Source of the DNA: Boswellia sacra
Lineage: Eukaryota > Streptophyta > Magnoliopsida > Sapindales > Burseraceae
Direction of reading: 5' to 3'
Length of the DNA: 64,000 bases
Assembly: GCA_013180625.2 (NCBI GenBank)
Contig: SNVD02009150.1
Location: forward strand, 1-64,000
Numbering within the stretch: the stretch's first letter is position 1; every line of letters begins with the position of its first letter. The position numbers and the translations under genes are program-made. The notes under the pieces were generated by a model. It made no database searches and was not told where the DNA came from. It saw only the letters and a list, made by a program, of their open reading frames with translations. This document shows positions 1 to 11,345 of this stretch, in pieces.

Positions 1-692
1 ACAATTAATAAATCATCATTTTTTGTTTTAACAAAAAAGAGTAGTATCAACTTTTTTTATTTCAAAACCATTATCAATGAGAAATTTGCTCAATCTATCA
101 TACCATGCTCTTGGTGCTTGTTTCAAGCCATAAAGTGCCTTTTTGAGTTTGAAAACATGGTTTGGAAAATCATGATTTTGAAACCAAGAGGTTGCTCTAC
201 ATATACTTCCTCCATAATGTAACCATTTAAAAATGCACTTTTGACATCCATTTGGTATAATGTAAAATTTTTATAACATGGAAATGCACACAACATTCTA
301 ATGGATTCTAATCTAGCAACCGGTGCAAAGGTTTCCTCATAATCAATACCTTCTTCTTGATTGTATCCTTGAGCAAAGGGTCTAGCTTTGTTTCTAATAA
401 TGGTGCCATTTTCATCTACTTTATTTCTAAAAATCTATTTAGTACCTATAATAGAATGATTTTTGGGTCTAGGGACTAATTCCCAAACTTGATTTCTTTC
501 AAATTGGTTCAATTCTTCTTGCATAGCCAAAATCCAACTTTCGACATTTTCGGCTTCTTTAAAAGTTTTTGGTTCAAATTGAGAGACAAATGCAAAATGA
601 TTCCAAAAGTTTCTAAAAGAAGATCTAGTTCTCATACCTTGTGATGGTTCACCAATAATAAGATCTTTAGGGTGAGCTTTTGCATACCTCAA
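1..692 (-). pseudogene. copia reverse transcriptase, N-terminal part, broken
   Basis: The minus strand reads the start of a copia RVT_2 reverse transcriptase: AMQEELNQFERNQVWELVPR around 470-540, the hallmark opening of the domain, preceded by the SIRE linker IIGEPSQGMRTR. The longest intact piece is 435-692. A stop near 435 and further frame changes towards position 1 break it. The catalytic YxDD region lies beyond the left edge and cannot be judged. It belongs to the SIRE-type element and follows its integrase on the same strand. Confidence 0.8.
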
Positions 693-779
693 TTTCTTTG
701 GTAATTCTTGGGAAGAATCATTTACTTCCTCAAGCTTTTCTTGTTAAAGTTGTAAATCATCTTGACTCTTTTCATCAAG

Positions 780-2110
780 CCTTGATTCTTTGATTTGCCT
801 TTCTACTTCAACAATATCATCATCTAAATTCTTTGAAGAAATCACATTAGTTTCATCAAATTCAACATGCATAGATTATTCAATAGTAAGAGTCTTTTTG
901 TTAAAAACTCTATATGCTTTACTATGGTTGGAGTAGCCAACAAAAATTCCAACATCGGCTTTTGCATCAAATTTTCCAAGGTTATCCTTAGTGTTTAAAA
1001 TAAAACATTTACATCCAAAAACTTTAAAAAATCCAATGTTGGGGTTTCTTCCTTTCCAAAGTTCATAAGGAGTTTTCTTTATTAAAGCTCTAACATGGAC
1101 TCTATTGATTTAAAGCATGCGGTATTAACGGCTTCGGCCCAAAAATATTTTGGCAAATTATTTTCAAGCAACATGGTCCTAGCCATTTCTTGGATAGTCC
1201 TATTTTTCCTCTCAACAACACAATTTTGTTGTGGAGTTCTAGGTGCGGAAAAATTATGTTCAAAACCATTTTCATCACAAAGATTTTCAAACGCAACATT
1301 GTCTACTTCACCACCATGATCACTTCTAATGGATACAATAGAATGCCCTTTTTGATTTTGGACTCTTTTTGTAAATTTTGAAAAAGTTTGTATGGCCTCA
1401 TTTTTAGTTTTCAAGAATAACACCAAGTGAATCTTGAATAATCATCTACAATAACAAAAACATAATACTTTCCACCAAGGCTTTGAGTTCTTGATGGTCC
1501 AAATAAATCCAAATGAATAATTGTAGAGGTTTATTTGTTGAAATAAATTTCTTTTGTTTAAAAGAAGTTCTCACTTGTTTTCCAAATTGACAAGCATCAC
1601 AAATCTTATCCTTTTCAAAATTTATTTTTGGAAGACCATCAACTAAATCATTTTTAGAAATTTTTGAAATTGTGTCCATGCTAGCATGACCTAATCTTCT
1701 ATGCCATAACCAGGCATCATGATTAACAACGAAACACTTTTCTACATGATCATAAATATTAATATCAATTGTATAAATATTACCACATCTATTACCAATA
1801 AATAATGTCTTATTATTACTAACATCCTTAATCACACATCTATTAGGCTCAAAAACAACAAAATATCCCTTATCACACAATTGACTAATGCTAATCAAAT
1901 TATGTTTCAAACCATGAACAAAAAAAACATCTTTAATAATAGGTGAAGAAGGGTTACCAATATCACCATGTCCGATTACCCTTCCTTTGGCATTATAACC
2001 GAAGGTCACATATCCTCCTTTCTTCATGATTAATCTTGAAAATTTGGAGGCATCTCCGGTCATATGCCTTGAGCATCCACTATCTAAGTACCACTTGTGT
2101 TTGCCACTCC
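780..2110 (-). pseudogene. copia protease-integrase segment, broken
   Basis: Reading the minus strand, the aspartic protease motif WYLDSGCSRHMTGD is near 2060-2100 with its DSG triad intact. The GAG-pre-integrase zinc region follows (WLWHRRLGHAS near 1680-1720, then CDACQFGK near 1590). The integrase core includes RSDHGGE near 1310-1330 and SAPRTPQQNCVVERKNRTIQ near 1190-1250, with the aspartate and glutamate of the DDE triad kept. The tail VGYSNHSKAYRVFN near 900-950 is typical of copia integrase C-termini. Frameshifts near 1440-1500 and stops near 880 and 1080 separate the pieces, so no functional polyprotein is possible. Confidence 0.85.
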
Positions 2111-2370
2111 TTTGTCTCTACAATCAACATTCAAGGAGTAACATTTTGGTACCCAAAAGTTCTTGGGTCCTTGGGGGTTAGTTATGGTACTTTTTGGAAC
2201 CCATATTTGTTTCAAATTAGGATTTCTCTTAATATAGCAAGAATGCATTTGTGTCCTTTTTTTCCACAATAAGTACATAAATGATTAGGATTATTTCTAG
2301 AAGATGCATGAGCAAAATAATTTTTAAAATACTTTTGATTTTTATGACTTTATAGACTAACCCTCTTTTA

Positions 2371-3487
2371 TCAAAAACACACCTTTGGTTTTGTAACATA
2401 GCAATTCAAATTTTTTGTGCTTTTTGTAAAACTATCAACAATATTTCTTAAGTCATTATTTTCCTTTTTCAAAAAAACATTTTCTTTCTCTAATTTATCA
2501 AAATCCTTTTGTTTTAAAATCTCATTTTCAGTTTTTAAAAAATGCATTTGACTTTCCAAACTTTCAAAATCTTTTTGCTTTAAATTTCATTTTCATTTTC
2601 TAAAGCTTCATTTATTTCCACCAACTCTTCTAATTGAGATAACATGATTTTTGAATTCTTTTTGAAAGCATTGATTTTTGAATTTTGTTTATCAACTTGC
2701 ACATGTAAATTTTGAAATGCTTCAAGTAATACATCATATGAAAGCTTAGGATCATGGTTTAGAATACTTATCTCATTTTCTCTTAAAGCCATGAAGCACA
2801 TGTTTGCCATTTTGCAATCTTCTTCTTCATTCTTCTTCAAGGTGATTTCATGAGTCATGAGAGAACCCATAAGTTCTTCTAATGGTAGTTTGGTGAGGTC
2901 ATTTGCTTTTTGAATTGCCGTCACCTTTGGCTCCCAAGTTTTTGGTAGACACCTAAGAATCTTTCTCACCATTTCAACATTAGAATAAGATTTACCGAGA
3001 GATTTCAAACTATTAATAATTTTCGTAAATCTAGTAAACATTTCAGAAATTGATTCATCCGATTTCATCTTAAAAAGCTCATAACTATGAACTAGCATAC
3101 TAACTTTAGATTCTTTAACTTGACTAGTTCCTTCATGAGTTACTTCAAGTGTGTGCCATATTTCTTGTGCCGTAGAACAAGTAGATATTCTATAAACTCA
3201 TTTCTATCTAGAGCACAATATAACACATTCATAGCTTTAGCATTCAAACTCAATTTCTTTTTATCATCTTCACTAAACTCTTTAAGTTCTTTAAGCATGC
3301 ATTCCCCATTTTCAATTTTGGTAGGAACAAAAGGTCCTTCCAAAACAATAGACCACAAATCATAATCAAAAGATTTCAAGAAAATAATCATTCTAGTTTT
3401 CCAATAAGAGTAATCACTTCCATTAAAAAATGGAGGTCTAGAGATAGAAAGCGCCTCAACATGTGAAGTTGGATTAAAAGTTGTCAT
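2371..3487 (-). pseudogene. copia gag, broken
   Basis: A gag-type reading frame starts with ATG at 3487 (MTTFNPTSHVEALSISRPPF), 41 bases beyond the primer-binding site, and holds the UBN2-like gag signature (FNGSDYSYWKTRM, then FTRFTKIINSLKSLGKSY). Breaks at about 3140 and 2580 split it into three pieces. The last piece (2371-2559) is coiled-coil-like and rich in Lys, Glu and Asn, as is common in SIRE gag. Gag would form the virus-like particle in the cytoplasm; this copy cannot make a full-length product. Confidence 0.85.
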
Positions 3488-3528
3488 AGCTCAAAAATCG
3501 ATTAAGATTTAAAAAATTGAGCAACCTT

Positions 3529-3540
3529 GCTCTGATACCA
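3529..3540 (-). promoter_or_regulatory. primer-binding site (initiator tRNA-Met)
   Basis: The minus strand reads TGGTATCAGAGC, complementary to the 3' end of plant initiator tRNA-Met, 2 bp inside the LTR end at 3543. It fixes both the orientation of the element and the inner border of its 5' LTR. Confidence 0.9.
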
Positions 3541-3818
3541 CTTGTTGACCCAGGTATGACAACCCAAGAGGGGGGGGTGAATTGGGTTTTATTTATCAAA
3601 ACGAATTTATAAAACTTTTCTTGAAAGATAAAAATTATTTCACTTGTTCTTTTGAGAATAGAAGTGAAGAAGATGAAAATAGAAGTTATCTAAGATGCAA
3701 TCAAGAGAATAGCAATAATAAATAATCTCAAATGCAAGTAAATGTAAAAGAGTATAGGGATAGAGAGAGTGCAAACTCAATTTACGTGGTTCGGCAAACC
3801 TTGCCTACGTCCACGGGC

Positions 3819-3940
3819 TCCCCCCCCCCCCCCCCCCCTCCCCCCTCCCTTCCCCTCTCTTCTCCCCCAGCTCCCCCCCCCCCCCCCCCCCCCCCTCCCC
3901 CCCCCCGCCCACCCCTCCCCCCCACCCCCCCCCCCCCCCG
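3819..3940. repeat. poly-C / poly-pyrimidine tract inside the LTR
   Basis: About 120 bp that is almost purely C with a few T, A and G, flanked on both sides by the same 14-mer CGTCCACGGGCTCC (about 3808-3821 and 3938-3951). The related solo LTR at 32805-34705 has no such tract at the matching place (about 34425-34440), so it is an expansion or an assembly artefact specific to this copy. The minus strand is poly-G. Confidence 0.85.
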
Positions 3941-4394
3941 TCCACGGGCTCCTAGCTCCTCCACAAGCTAGGCTTTCCACTAAGTTGTAGAATACTTTAC
4001 AACTTGCTTGATGAACAACTTCACCAAGACTTTTTTCCTTCAACTCTTGATAACACCACACCAAGAGTTCTTCTTGATGAACAACCTCACCAAGGAAAGA
4101 GTTCTCTCAAGGATATCTTTTATCCTTTACAAGAAGATCTCACTCTCACACAATATAAGAACAAAGAAAAGTTTTTACAACAAAAGTACAACTCTCTTCA
4201 AAGAGTAGATAAAGAATATAAAAGCTCTATAAACTTGATATTTCTCTTGGCTTTTTTGCTTGATAAAATGCTTCTCTTGCACTTGTTGAATGCATGGGAG
4301 AATGGCTCCTTTTATAGGCAAATGAGATGAACTTAATCAAGTGAAGACACCATCTCCAAATTTTCTGCCCACCATAAAAACTGTAATCTTTTCT

Positions 4395-5110
4395 GCCATT
4401 TTTGTCAATGTTCCGTTTGAAATTTGAAAATCTATAAAACATAAAAGATCTGCACATTTGAATAAGCTTTCCAACGCATCAAGAACCAAGTCATTTGGAT
4501 ATCTGTAGCTCAAGATATGGCCAAAACACCATTCGGTGCTCAAGTGACTTGATTTTTCTTCCATGTGTCTGTCCACTGACTTGAATGATAATTCTGTCAG
4601 CCTTCCATTTGAAATTTGAATTTCTTCAAAACATAAAAGATCTTCATATTTGAATAAGATTTCCAAAACATTAAGAATCAAAGCAATTGGATATCTCTAT
4701 CTCTAAGATATGGCTAAAATACCATTCGGTGCTTATGTGAGTTGATTTTTCTTCTCTGTGTCAGTCCACCGAATTGCATGTCAATTATGTCGGTCTTCCA
4801 TTTGAAATTTGAATTCTTCAAAACATATGAAATGTGGCCCATTAAGTCAGCTTTCTAATGCCGCAAGAATCAAGTCATTTTGATTTTTCTAGCTCAAGAT
4901 ATGTCTAAAAAGAGTATTCGGTGCTCATGTCAGCTGCTTCCATTTGTCTTTCACTTTGCATGATGATTTGGACGATCTTGCACTTAAAATTTGAATTTCT
5001 TTAAAACATATGAAATGTTATAAATTGAGTAAGTTTTCCAAAGGCTCAAGAATCACATTATTTGGACATTTGTAGAGAAATATATGACCAATTGATAGAA
5101 CATTGCTCAT
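4395..5110 (-). repeat. ~190-bp tandem repeats inside the SIRE LTR
   Basis: Three to four diverged copies share the block TTGAAATTTGAA (about 4420, 4610, 4803, 4988), followed by AAAACATA and a segment with AAGATATGG. Spacing is 185-196 bp. The same array is seen in the other orientation at about 33060-33760 in the solo LTR, so it is ancestral to this LTR family. Confidence 0.8.
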
Positions 5111-5333
5111 ATATCACATTCCTTGAATCAAACCTTGTACTTAAACTTTGATGCCTTTAACATGTAGTCTTCTCCTTAGCTTCAACACTTCATTTTAATA
5201 AGCCCCTTCTTGATTTTATAATTATTTAAATAATCTTATTCTTGCACATAAATAAATATATTAGTAAATCTCAATGAATCAATGTGTATTGTTATCATCA
5301 AAATTATCATATAGCCTTAGGGCTAACATCCAC

Positions 5334-6660
5334 AAGACCTTGACTAACGGAATGGTCTTGCCACGTAGGACTTGCACTCTTGTGTCCAAGATTTGAATAG
5401 GAACCTCTTCATATGAAACATCTTGTTGAATATCCAACTCACCTCAATCCAGTACATGTGTTGGGTGAGGTTCGTACTTCCTTAGCATCGATACATGAAA
5501 TGTGTTATGAATTTCTAATAAACGTGGTGGCAATGCTAGCTCATAAGCAACTTCGCCAACCCGCCTTAGAATTTCAAATGGGCCAATGTAGCGTGGAGCT
5601 AGTTTACCTTTCTGCCCAAAACACATAAAGCCTTTACGCGGAGACACTTTTAAAAACACATGGTCACCCATTTTGAATTCTAATGATCGTCTCCTTTTGT
5701 CTGCATAGCTTTTCTATCGACTAAGAGTTGTAAGTAAACGTTGACGTATCAACTTCACCTTTTCAGTTGTCTCTCGTACAAGCTCGGGTCCTAATAAGGT
5801 AGCTTCTCCCACTTCTACCAACATAAAGGGGATCTACACGGCCTACCATAGAGTGCCTCAAAAGGTGCCATTCCAATACTTGACTGATAGCTATTGTTGT
5901 ATGCAAATTCTACAAGTGGTAGATGATCCTCCCAATTACCTTGAAAATCCATCACACAAGCCCTCAACATATCTTCCAAAACTTGAATAGTATGCTCTGA
6001 TTGACCATCAGTTTGAGGATGGAAAGCTGTACTAAATAACAATTGCGTACCCATAACTCTTTGAAGGCTTTGCCAAAATTGAGCTGTAAACCTGGGATCT
6101 CTATCTGACACCACTGAAACTGGAACTCCATCTAATCTCACCATTTCTTTAATGTACAGCCGACTCAAAACATCCACCGAATCGGTTGTACAAATAGTAA
6201 GAAAATGTGATAATCACCCATATTGCATCCTTTCCTTTCAAAGAACGTGGTAATCCAGTAACAAAATCCATGGTTATGTAATCCCATTTCCATTCTGCTA
6301 TAGGAAGTGGTTGGAGTCTGCAGGCCTTTGATGCTCAGCCTTCAATTGTTGACAAGTAAGGCATCTGGACACATATTCAACAACATCCCTTTTCATTCCT
6401 TTCCACCAAAATTGTCGACGTAAGTCATGATACATCTTGGTACCACTAGGATGAACAACAAATTTAGAGTGATGAAATTCCTTAAGGATATCATCTTTAC
6501 ACTCTTTACTTGATGGAACAAAGATCCTGCCCTTGAATCGTAAACTCCTATCCAAACCAATTGTCCAATCAACACTTCCATCACCGTGTAACACTTGCTC
6601 ATACAAGGCTTTAGTCTCCAAATCCTGATGTTGCAACTCAATCACTCTATGCACAAGAGA
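5334..6660 (-). pseudogene. Tekay integrase with start of chromodomain, broken
   Basis: Minus strand: the zinc-binding HHCC region near 6320-6480 (HHSKFVVHPSG, then CLTCQQLKAEHQRP); the core with [15 protein letters not shown] (about 6070-6130) and [13 protein letters not shown] (about 5990-6030), which keeps one Asp and the Glu of the DDE triad; and the C-terminal [20 protein letters not shown] near 5530-5590. After [18 protein letters not shown] comes a TGA, then an open frame ending in RGKTIPLVKVLW at 5334, where the SIRE insertion cuts the chromodomain. Stops and frameshifts near 6180-6300 and 5670-5815 kill the gene. Confidence 0.88.
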
Positions 6661-6690
6661 CGGTTGAGTAACACGTGTAACAAGGCGAAT

Positions 6691-8106
6691 TTAATCTCCA
6701 CGATCCTCAACCAAGATATCATAATCAGGAATAGACTGCAATATGCTCCATTCTCCTATCATTGCACTAACTATAGCTCTCGACTTTCTACTTAATGCGT
6801 CAGCCACCACATTTACTTTACCTGGGTGATATTGGATAAAGAAGTCATAGTCTTTCCAATACTCAATCCATCTTCGTTGTCTCAAGTTCAAGTCTTTTTG
6901 GGTGAAAATGTATTTCAAACTTTTATGATCATAAAAGACTTCCAACCTCTCACTATATAAATAATGTCGCCAAATTTTCAAAGTATACACTACTGCAGCA
7001 AGTTCTAAATCATGGTTGGGATAATTCTGCTCGTAAGGTTTCAATTGGCGAGAAGCATAGGCTACAACCCAACCTTGTTGCATTAACACACACCCTAATC
7101 CATTCAAGGAGGCATTAGTGAATACTACATAATCAACTTCACATTGTGGTATCATAAGAATAGGTGTTGAAGTTAATCTCTTCTTCAATTCTTGGAATGC
7201 TTGCTCACATGCATCATTCCGTTCGAATTTGACTCCTTTCCTTGTTAACCTGGTCATTGGTGCAGCCAATCGAGAAAAATTCTCAACAAAACGCCGATAG
7301 TAACCTGCTAGACCCAAAAAGCTACATACTTCAAACACATTCTTTGGTCGTTCCTATTTCATAATTGCTTCCACTTTCGATGGATCCACTGAGATTCCTC
7401 GTCTTGACACCACATGGCCTAAAAATTTTACTTCTGATAGCCAAAATTCACATTTACTTAGCTTGGCATAAAGACGATGCTCTCTTAGTGTTTGAAGTGC
7501 TATACGTAGATATTGCTCATGTTCAACTTCAGATGAAGAATAAATAAGGATATCATTCACAAACACAATTACAAATTGATCCAAGTGAGGTCTGAAAATA
7601 CAGTTCATCAAATCCATAAAGGCAGCAGAAGCATTAGTTAGTCCAAATGGCATGACCAAAAACTCATAATGCCCATAACGGGTACGAAAAGCGGTCTTTG
7701 GTATGTCTCCTTCCTTTATTCTCAACTGATGATAGCCTGAACGAAGGTCTATCTTGGAAAAACAACAAGATCCTCTTAATTGGTCGAATAAATCATCGAT
7801 CCTAGGTAAAGGATATTTGTTTTTCACTGTAACCTTATTTAACTGCTTGTAATCTATACATAAACGCAATGAACCATCTTTCTTCTTCACAAATAATGCT
7901 GGTGCACCCCAGGGAGAAGTACTGGGTCGGATGAATCCTTTTTCTAACAATTCTTCTACTTGTAGCTTTAGCTCTCTCAACTCTGCTGGAGCCATTCGGT
8001 AAGGAGCAACTGATATAGGTGCCACACCTAGATACACCTCGATAGCACACTTCTCTAGTTGGAGGTAACCCGGGCAACTCTTCAGGAAAAACATCAGGAA
8101 AATCAC
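6691..8106 (-). pseudogene. Tekay reverse transcriptase and RNase H, broken
   Basis: RT (7354-8106) has [20 protein letters not shown], the [11 protein letters not shown] block and [16 protein letters not shown]. The catalytic box reads [11 protein letters not shown], so one of the paired aspartates is now Asn. RNase H (6691-7338) follows with [39 protein letters not shown] and [17 protein letters not shown] stop near 7340-7354 separates the two. In an intact element these domains copy the RNA genome into cDNA in cytoplasmic particles. The Asn substitution alone would be expected to abolish polymerase activity. Confidence 0.9.
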
Positions 8107-8169
8107 TTACCACACGAGGAAGTTCAGAAACCCCTTTATTAGTCTCTTCTACTAGTATACTTGCTATCA

Positions 8170-8600
8170 TGTTCCTGACCCCTTTCTTGTTTTACGACCC
8201 AAGCAGAGGGTAATGCAATGATGCATATTTGTCCCCATAAAAACTAAAAACGATCCCCTCAGGCATGTGAATTATCACTTTCTTCTTGTAATAGTCTAAT
8301 ATAACTCGATAAGTTGACAACCAACCAATCCATTCCTAATATCACATCATACTTAGTGAAATCCATAAGTATCAAATCAAATGACAACCTGTGCCTATTG
8401 ATCCCTAGCACACAAGAACGACATATCCTCCCAACTTCTAAGGTACTGCCCATGGGTGACTCCACGTGTAATACAGAATCCAACAAATCAGACTCTAATC
8501 CTAGTGCAGATGCAAAATGAGTAGATATAAAGGAATGAGTAGCTCTAGAATCAAATAAAACACGAGCCTATGCGTTAAAAATCAATAATGTACCTCCAAC
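8170..8600 (-). pseudogene. Tekay aspartic protease, active site altered
   Basis: The minus strand around 8530-8575 reads ARVLFDSRATHSFIS, where gypsy proteases have Asp-Ser/Thr-Gly; here the Gly is Arg. The downstream part is normal (DLILMDFTKYDVILGMDWL at about 8330-8390). A stop near 8486-8500 and another around 8255 break the frame. The retroviral-type protease would process the polyprotein; this one should be inactive. Confidence 0.8.
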
Positions 8601-8845
8601 AACCACATTATTTGTAGGCTTTGTCGGCTGAGTTAGAGCAAAAACTCGTCCTTGAGTTATCTGTCCCTTATGTCTACTACTCTGTGATTGTCTTTGAGGC
8701 CTAACGGATTAAGAAGATGCTACCTGAGACCTCGGAGTTGCCTGATATGACTGAGTATGACGTCCTTGAGACAGTGGTCTAGATTGTGGCTCTGACCCTT
8801 GTTGAGGAGTCAATTGGGTCTGACTAGTGATACTTTGAGGATCTT

Positions 8846-9827
8846 TCATCCCTGCTGGACAATCCCGTTGAATGTGACCTTATTGTCCACATCTATAGCA
8901 TCTGGGACACTGATATCACAAATGACCTGGTTTCCCACAATCATAGTAGACTTTCTGACTTTGTGAAGACCCACCTGATATGGAGCTTTGAGATTGCAGT
9001 TGCTGAGATTGGGAATTAAAGGAAGTTTTACTAGAATGAGTTCTCTGTCTTTTAGCTGAACGATCATGCTGTCTCATTCCTCTAGAAGGTAAGCCAATAC
9101 CCCCCATTCTATGACTCTGAGAGATCTCCTGTTCTGCAACTAAGGCAGTCTCCACCATATCAGCATATGTCTTAAATCTACATACTGCAACTGAGGGTCT
9201 AATGTCATCTCTCAATCCCTTTTGAAATCTCTGAGCCTTGCTAGCCTCATCTGCTACTAAACCAAGTGCAAAACGGGATAAAGTAGTAAATCGTGCCTCA
9301 TATTGTTGCACTGTCATGTTCCCCTGTGTCAAGTATATGAACTCATTTTCCTTTTGATCACGAAAAACTGTAGGAAAATATTTGTCTAGAAAAGAAGTAG
9401 AAAAATCTCTCCAAATAAGGATATTTCCTTCTCTAATACGCTCAACAGATATCCACCACTGTAATGCAGCTCTTGTCAACAAGTGGGTTGCCACCCTAAC
9501 TTGTAAATCTTCTTCAACTTGCAAAAGGTTAAAGAGGCGCTCAATTCATATAAGCCAGTCTTCAGCAACATTCGGATCGGGCTCCGCATGAAAAATAAGA
9601 GGATTGTGACGTTGGACATCTCTAAGAGCATTCTTCATTCGATTGTCAACACCTGTTACTAATATCGGTTGTGGTGGTGGTGGGTTAGCACGAAGAGTAT
9701 CTCTAACTGTGTTTGCCACTGTCTCTACCAATGTATTGGCCACATCTCTCATAACCCTATAAAACTCCGACCTCTCACTACCCTCAGGTGGATTGGAACT
9801 CGAAGCACCTCGCGTACAAGAACTCAT
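8846..9827 (-). pseudogene. Tekay gag, broken
   Basis: The frame starts at 9827 (MSSCTRGASSSNPPEG) and runs through the retrotransposon gag domain (ATHLLTRAALQWWISVERIR, then FLDKYFPTVFRDQKENEFI) to a CCHC-like knuckle beginning YYDCGKPGHL near 8920-8950. A TGA near 9545 and a stop near 8916 interrupt it. The Gln/Ser-rich linker between the gag domain and the knuckle is typical of Tekay and other chromoviruses. Confidence 0.85.
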
Positions 9828-9990
9828 TATCTAATTCATCAATGGAAAAAACATAAGTGGCAGAATTCTATAACATATAGAACATAAACATAACAAACAA
9901 TTACTCAAGGCACATGCAAGTACACAAGACATAACTCTACCCCTCCCAAACCATCTACATTCTTTTTCCAGGTCCACAGTAAAGCTTAAC

Positions 9991-10001
9991 CTCTGATACC
10001 A
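9991..10001 (-). promoter_or_regulatory. primer-binding site (initiator tRNA-Met)
   Basis: The minus strand reads TGGTATCAGAG three bases inside the LTR start at 10005, complementary to plant initiator tRNA-Met. Confidence 0.85.
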
Positions 10002-10539
10002 CTCTGTCACGCCCTAAGATCTCTTATTTAGAGACTTTAAGGGTGATTGATTAAGGAAAATAATAAAAACACATCATCAATATCTCACTTTTTTTTTTAA
10101 AATCATTTTCCAATTCATACATATATTTATACATATCATATGAATCCATTACATCATCTGGCTATTTGTTCAAGATAAACTTTACATACACCGATGACCA
10201 AACTTAGTACATAGGTTGATAATCACATAATAAAATTTCCTATCACGATTTAGGCTAGTCAAAACATTTCCCAAAACCATCGCATGCATGTAAATGCCAG
10301 ACTCCCTAGGAAAGCTCTTGAACACCACTAGTACGAATATCTTTTTGTTCACCTGTGGAAGGAGGGGGTGAACATATAGCCCAATAGGAAAGATTCTAAC
10401 ATTATATTAAATCACAAGCATTCAAATAGTTACTCAATTACATAGTTAGACAACCAATTATAATAAGTCAAGCAATCATTCTCATTCACACATCAAGGTA
10501 TCACTTATTCACTTGACAATCAAAATTTTTCATCTAATG

Positions 10540-10715
10540 TTTCCCTTAGACCCGTATTCAAACGGCCCATCCAAGGTCTAACATTTTAAGTTTATAATCG
10601 TGTTCCCTTGGATCCGTATCCAAAACGGCCCATCCAAGGTCCAACACTAAGAATTTCATATCTGCATTCTCCTTGGATCCGTATTCAAAACGGCCTATCT
10701 AAGGTCCAATGCATA
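10540..10715. repeat. three tandem ~66-bp repeats
   Basis: Three copies of a block with CCTTGGATCCGTATTCAAAA, CGGCCCATCCAAGGTCCAA start near 10544, 10608 and 10672. They differ by a few substitutions and lie inside the Tekay LTR. Confidence 0.85.
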
Positions 10716-10795
10716 CACTTATAAACCTTTCAATATAATTTATAAAATAAGTCTTAAGGCAATACAGTTTTTATGAAAAATCCAGACCTGGCAGG

Positions 10796-11345
10796 AGGGG
10801 TGCACATGGGTCGGGTCGGTTCTGTAATTCTGCTCGACACTCGACACTTTCATAACTCGACACTCGATACTTACATGTCGAGTCATGTCGGATTCACAAC
10901 CGACACTCGACACTTACATAGTTGTGTCGGATTCACTCGACACTCGACACTTACATAGTTGTGTCGGATTCACTCGACACTCGACACTTACATAGTCGTG
11001 TTGGATTTACTCATCACTGTACACTCGATATCCACCTACTTTTTGACACTCGACACCATCCACTCGACCCTCGACACTTACATGTCGAGTCATGCATACG
11101 ACACTCGACACCAACCTTTCGACACTCGACATCTAGATGTCGAGTCGTGTCAGATTCACAATCGACACTTGACACTTACATAGTCGTGTTCGATTTACTC
11201 GTCACTCGACACTCGATATCAGTCTCAATATTAGCCTACTTTTGAAGACATCGAGTGTCGGATGATGCATCTGACACTCGACACCATACACTCGACACTC
11301 GACACTTACGTGTCAAGTCGTGTCAGATTGAATATCAGTCTCAAA
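10796..11345. mobile_element. TCGACAC satellite-bearing insertion (truncated relative of 58589-59482)
   Basis: The left edge reads AGGGGTGCACATGGGTCGGG, the reverse complement of the right terminus of the hAT-like element at 58589-59482. The body is built from CGACACTCGACAC, TTACATGTCGAGT and short unique spacers, the same units as in that element. The opposite terminus is not recognisable near 11345, so this copy is truncated or rearranged. It lies in the Tekay LTR. Short reading frames across it come from the repeat and are not genes. Confidence 0.65.

Larger units (their letters stand above)
1..5328 (-). mobile_element. Ty1/copia SIRE-type LTR retrotransposon, partial
   Basis: A minus-strand copia element enters from the left window edge and ends with its 5' LTR at 3543-5328. 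Reading on the minus strand the order is LTR, primer-binding site, gag, protease, integrase, reverse transcriptase, which is the copia order. The rest of RT, RNase H and the 3' LTR lie outside the window. Long LTRs (1.8 kb), the gag style and the linker before RT (IIGEPSQGMRTR) fit the SIRE/Maximus clade; this is from family knowledge. Every domain is broken by stops or frameshifts, so it is non-autonomous. It sits in the chromodomain of a Tekay element; the 5 bp next to the LTR are TCCAC (5329-5333), whose partner is off-window. Confidence 0.9.
3543..5328 (-). repeat. 5' LTR of the SIRE-type element
   Basis: The LTR begins TGTTAGCC and ends GGTCAACA on the minus strand, length 1786 bp. A second copy of the same LTR, in opposite orientation, is the solo LTR at 32805-34705, and comparing the two confirms both ends. 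It contains about four diverged copies of a 190-bp unit (4395-5110), a low-complexity C tract (3819-3940), and only about two copies of a unit that is expanded to five or six copies in the solo LTR. Confidence 0.92.

Noticed and set aside
3732..4064. Pro-rich and Gly-rich reading frames on both strands
   Set aside because: They are translations of the poly-C tract in the LTR and have no start context or homology.
10773..11245. Two overlapping plus frames with DTRHLHS repeats
   Set aside because: They arise from the TCGACAC satellite units; both frames repeat equally and no domain is present.
10830..11340. CRISPR-like regular repeats
   Set aside because: Units are contiguous satellite words without unique spacers of constant length, and the DNA is plant nuclear.
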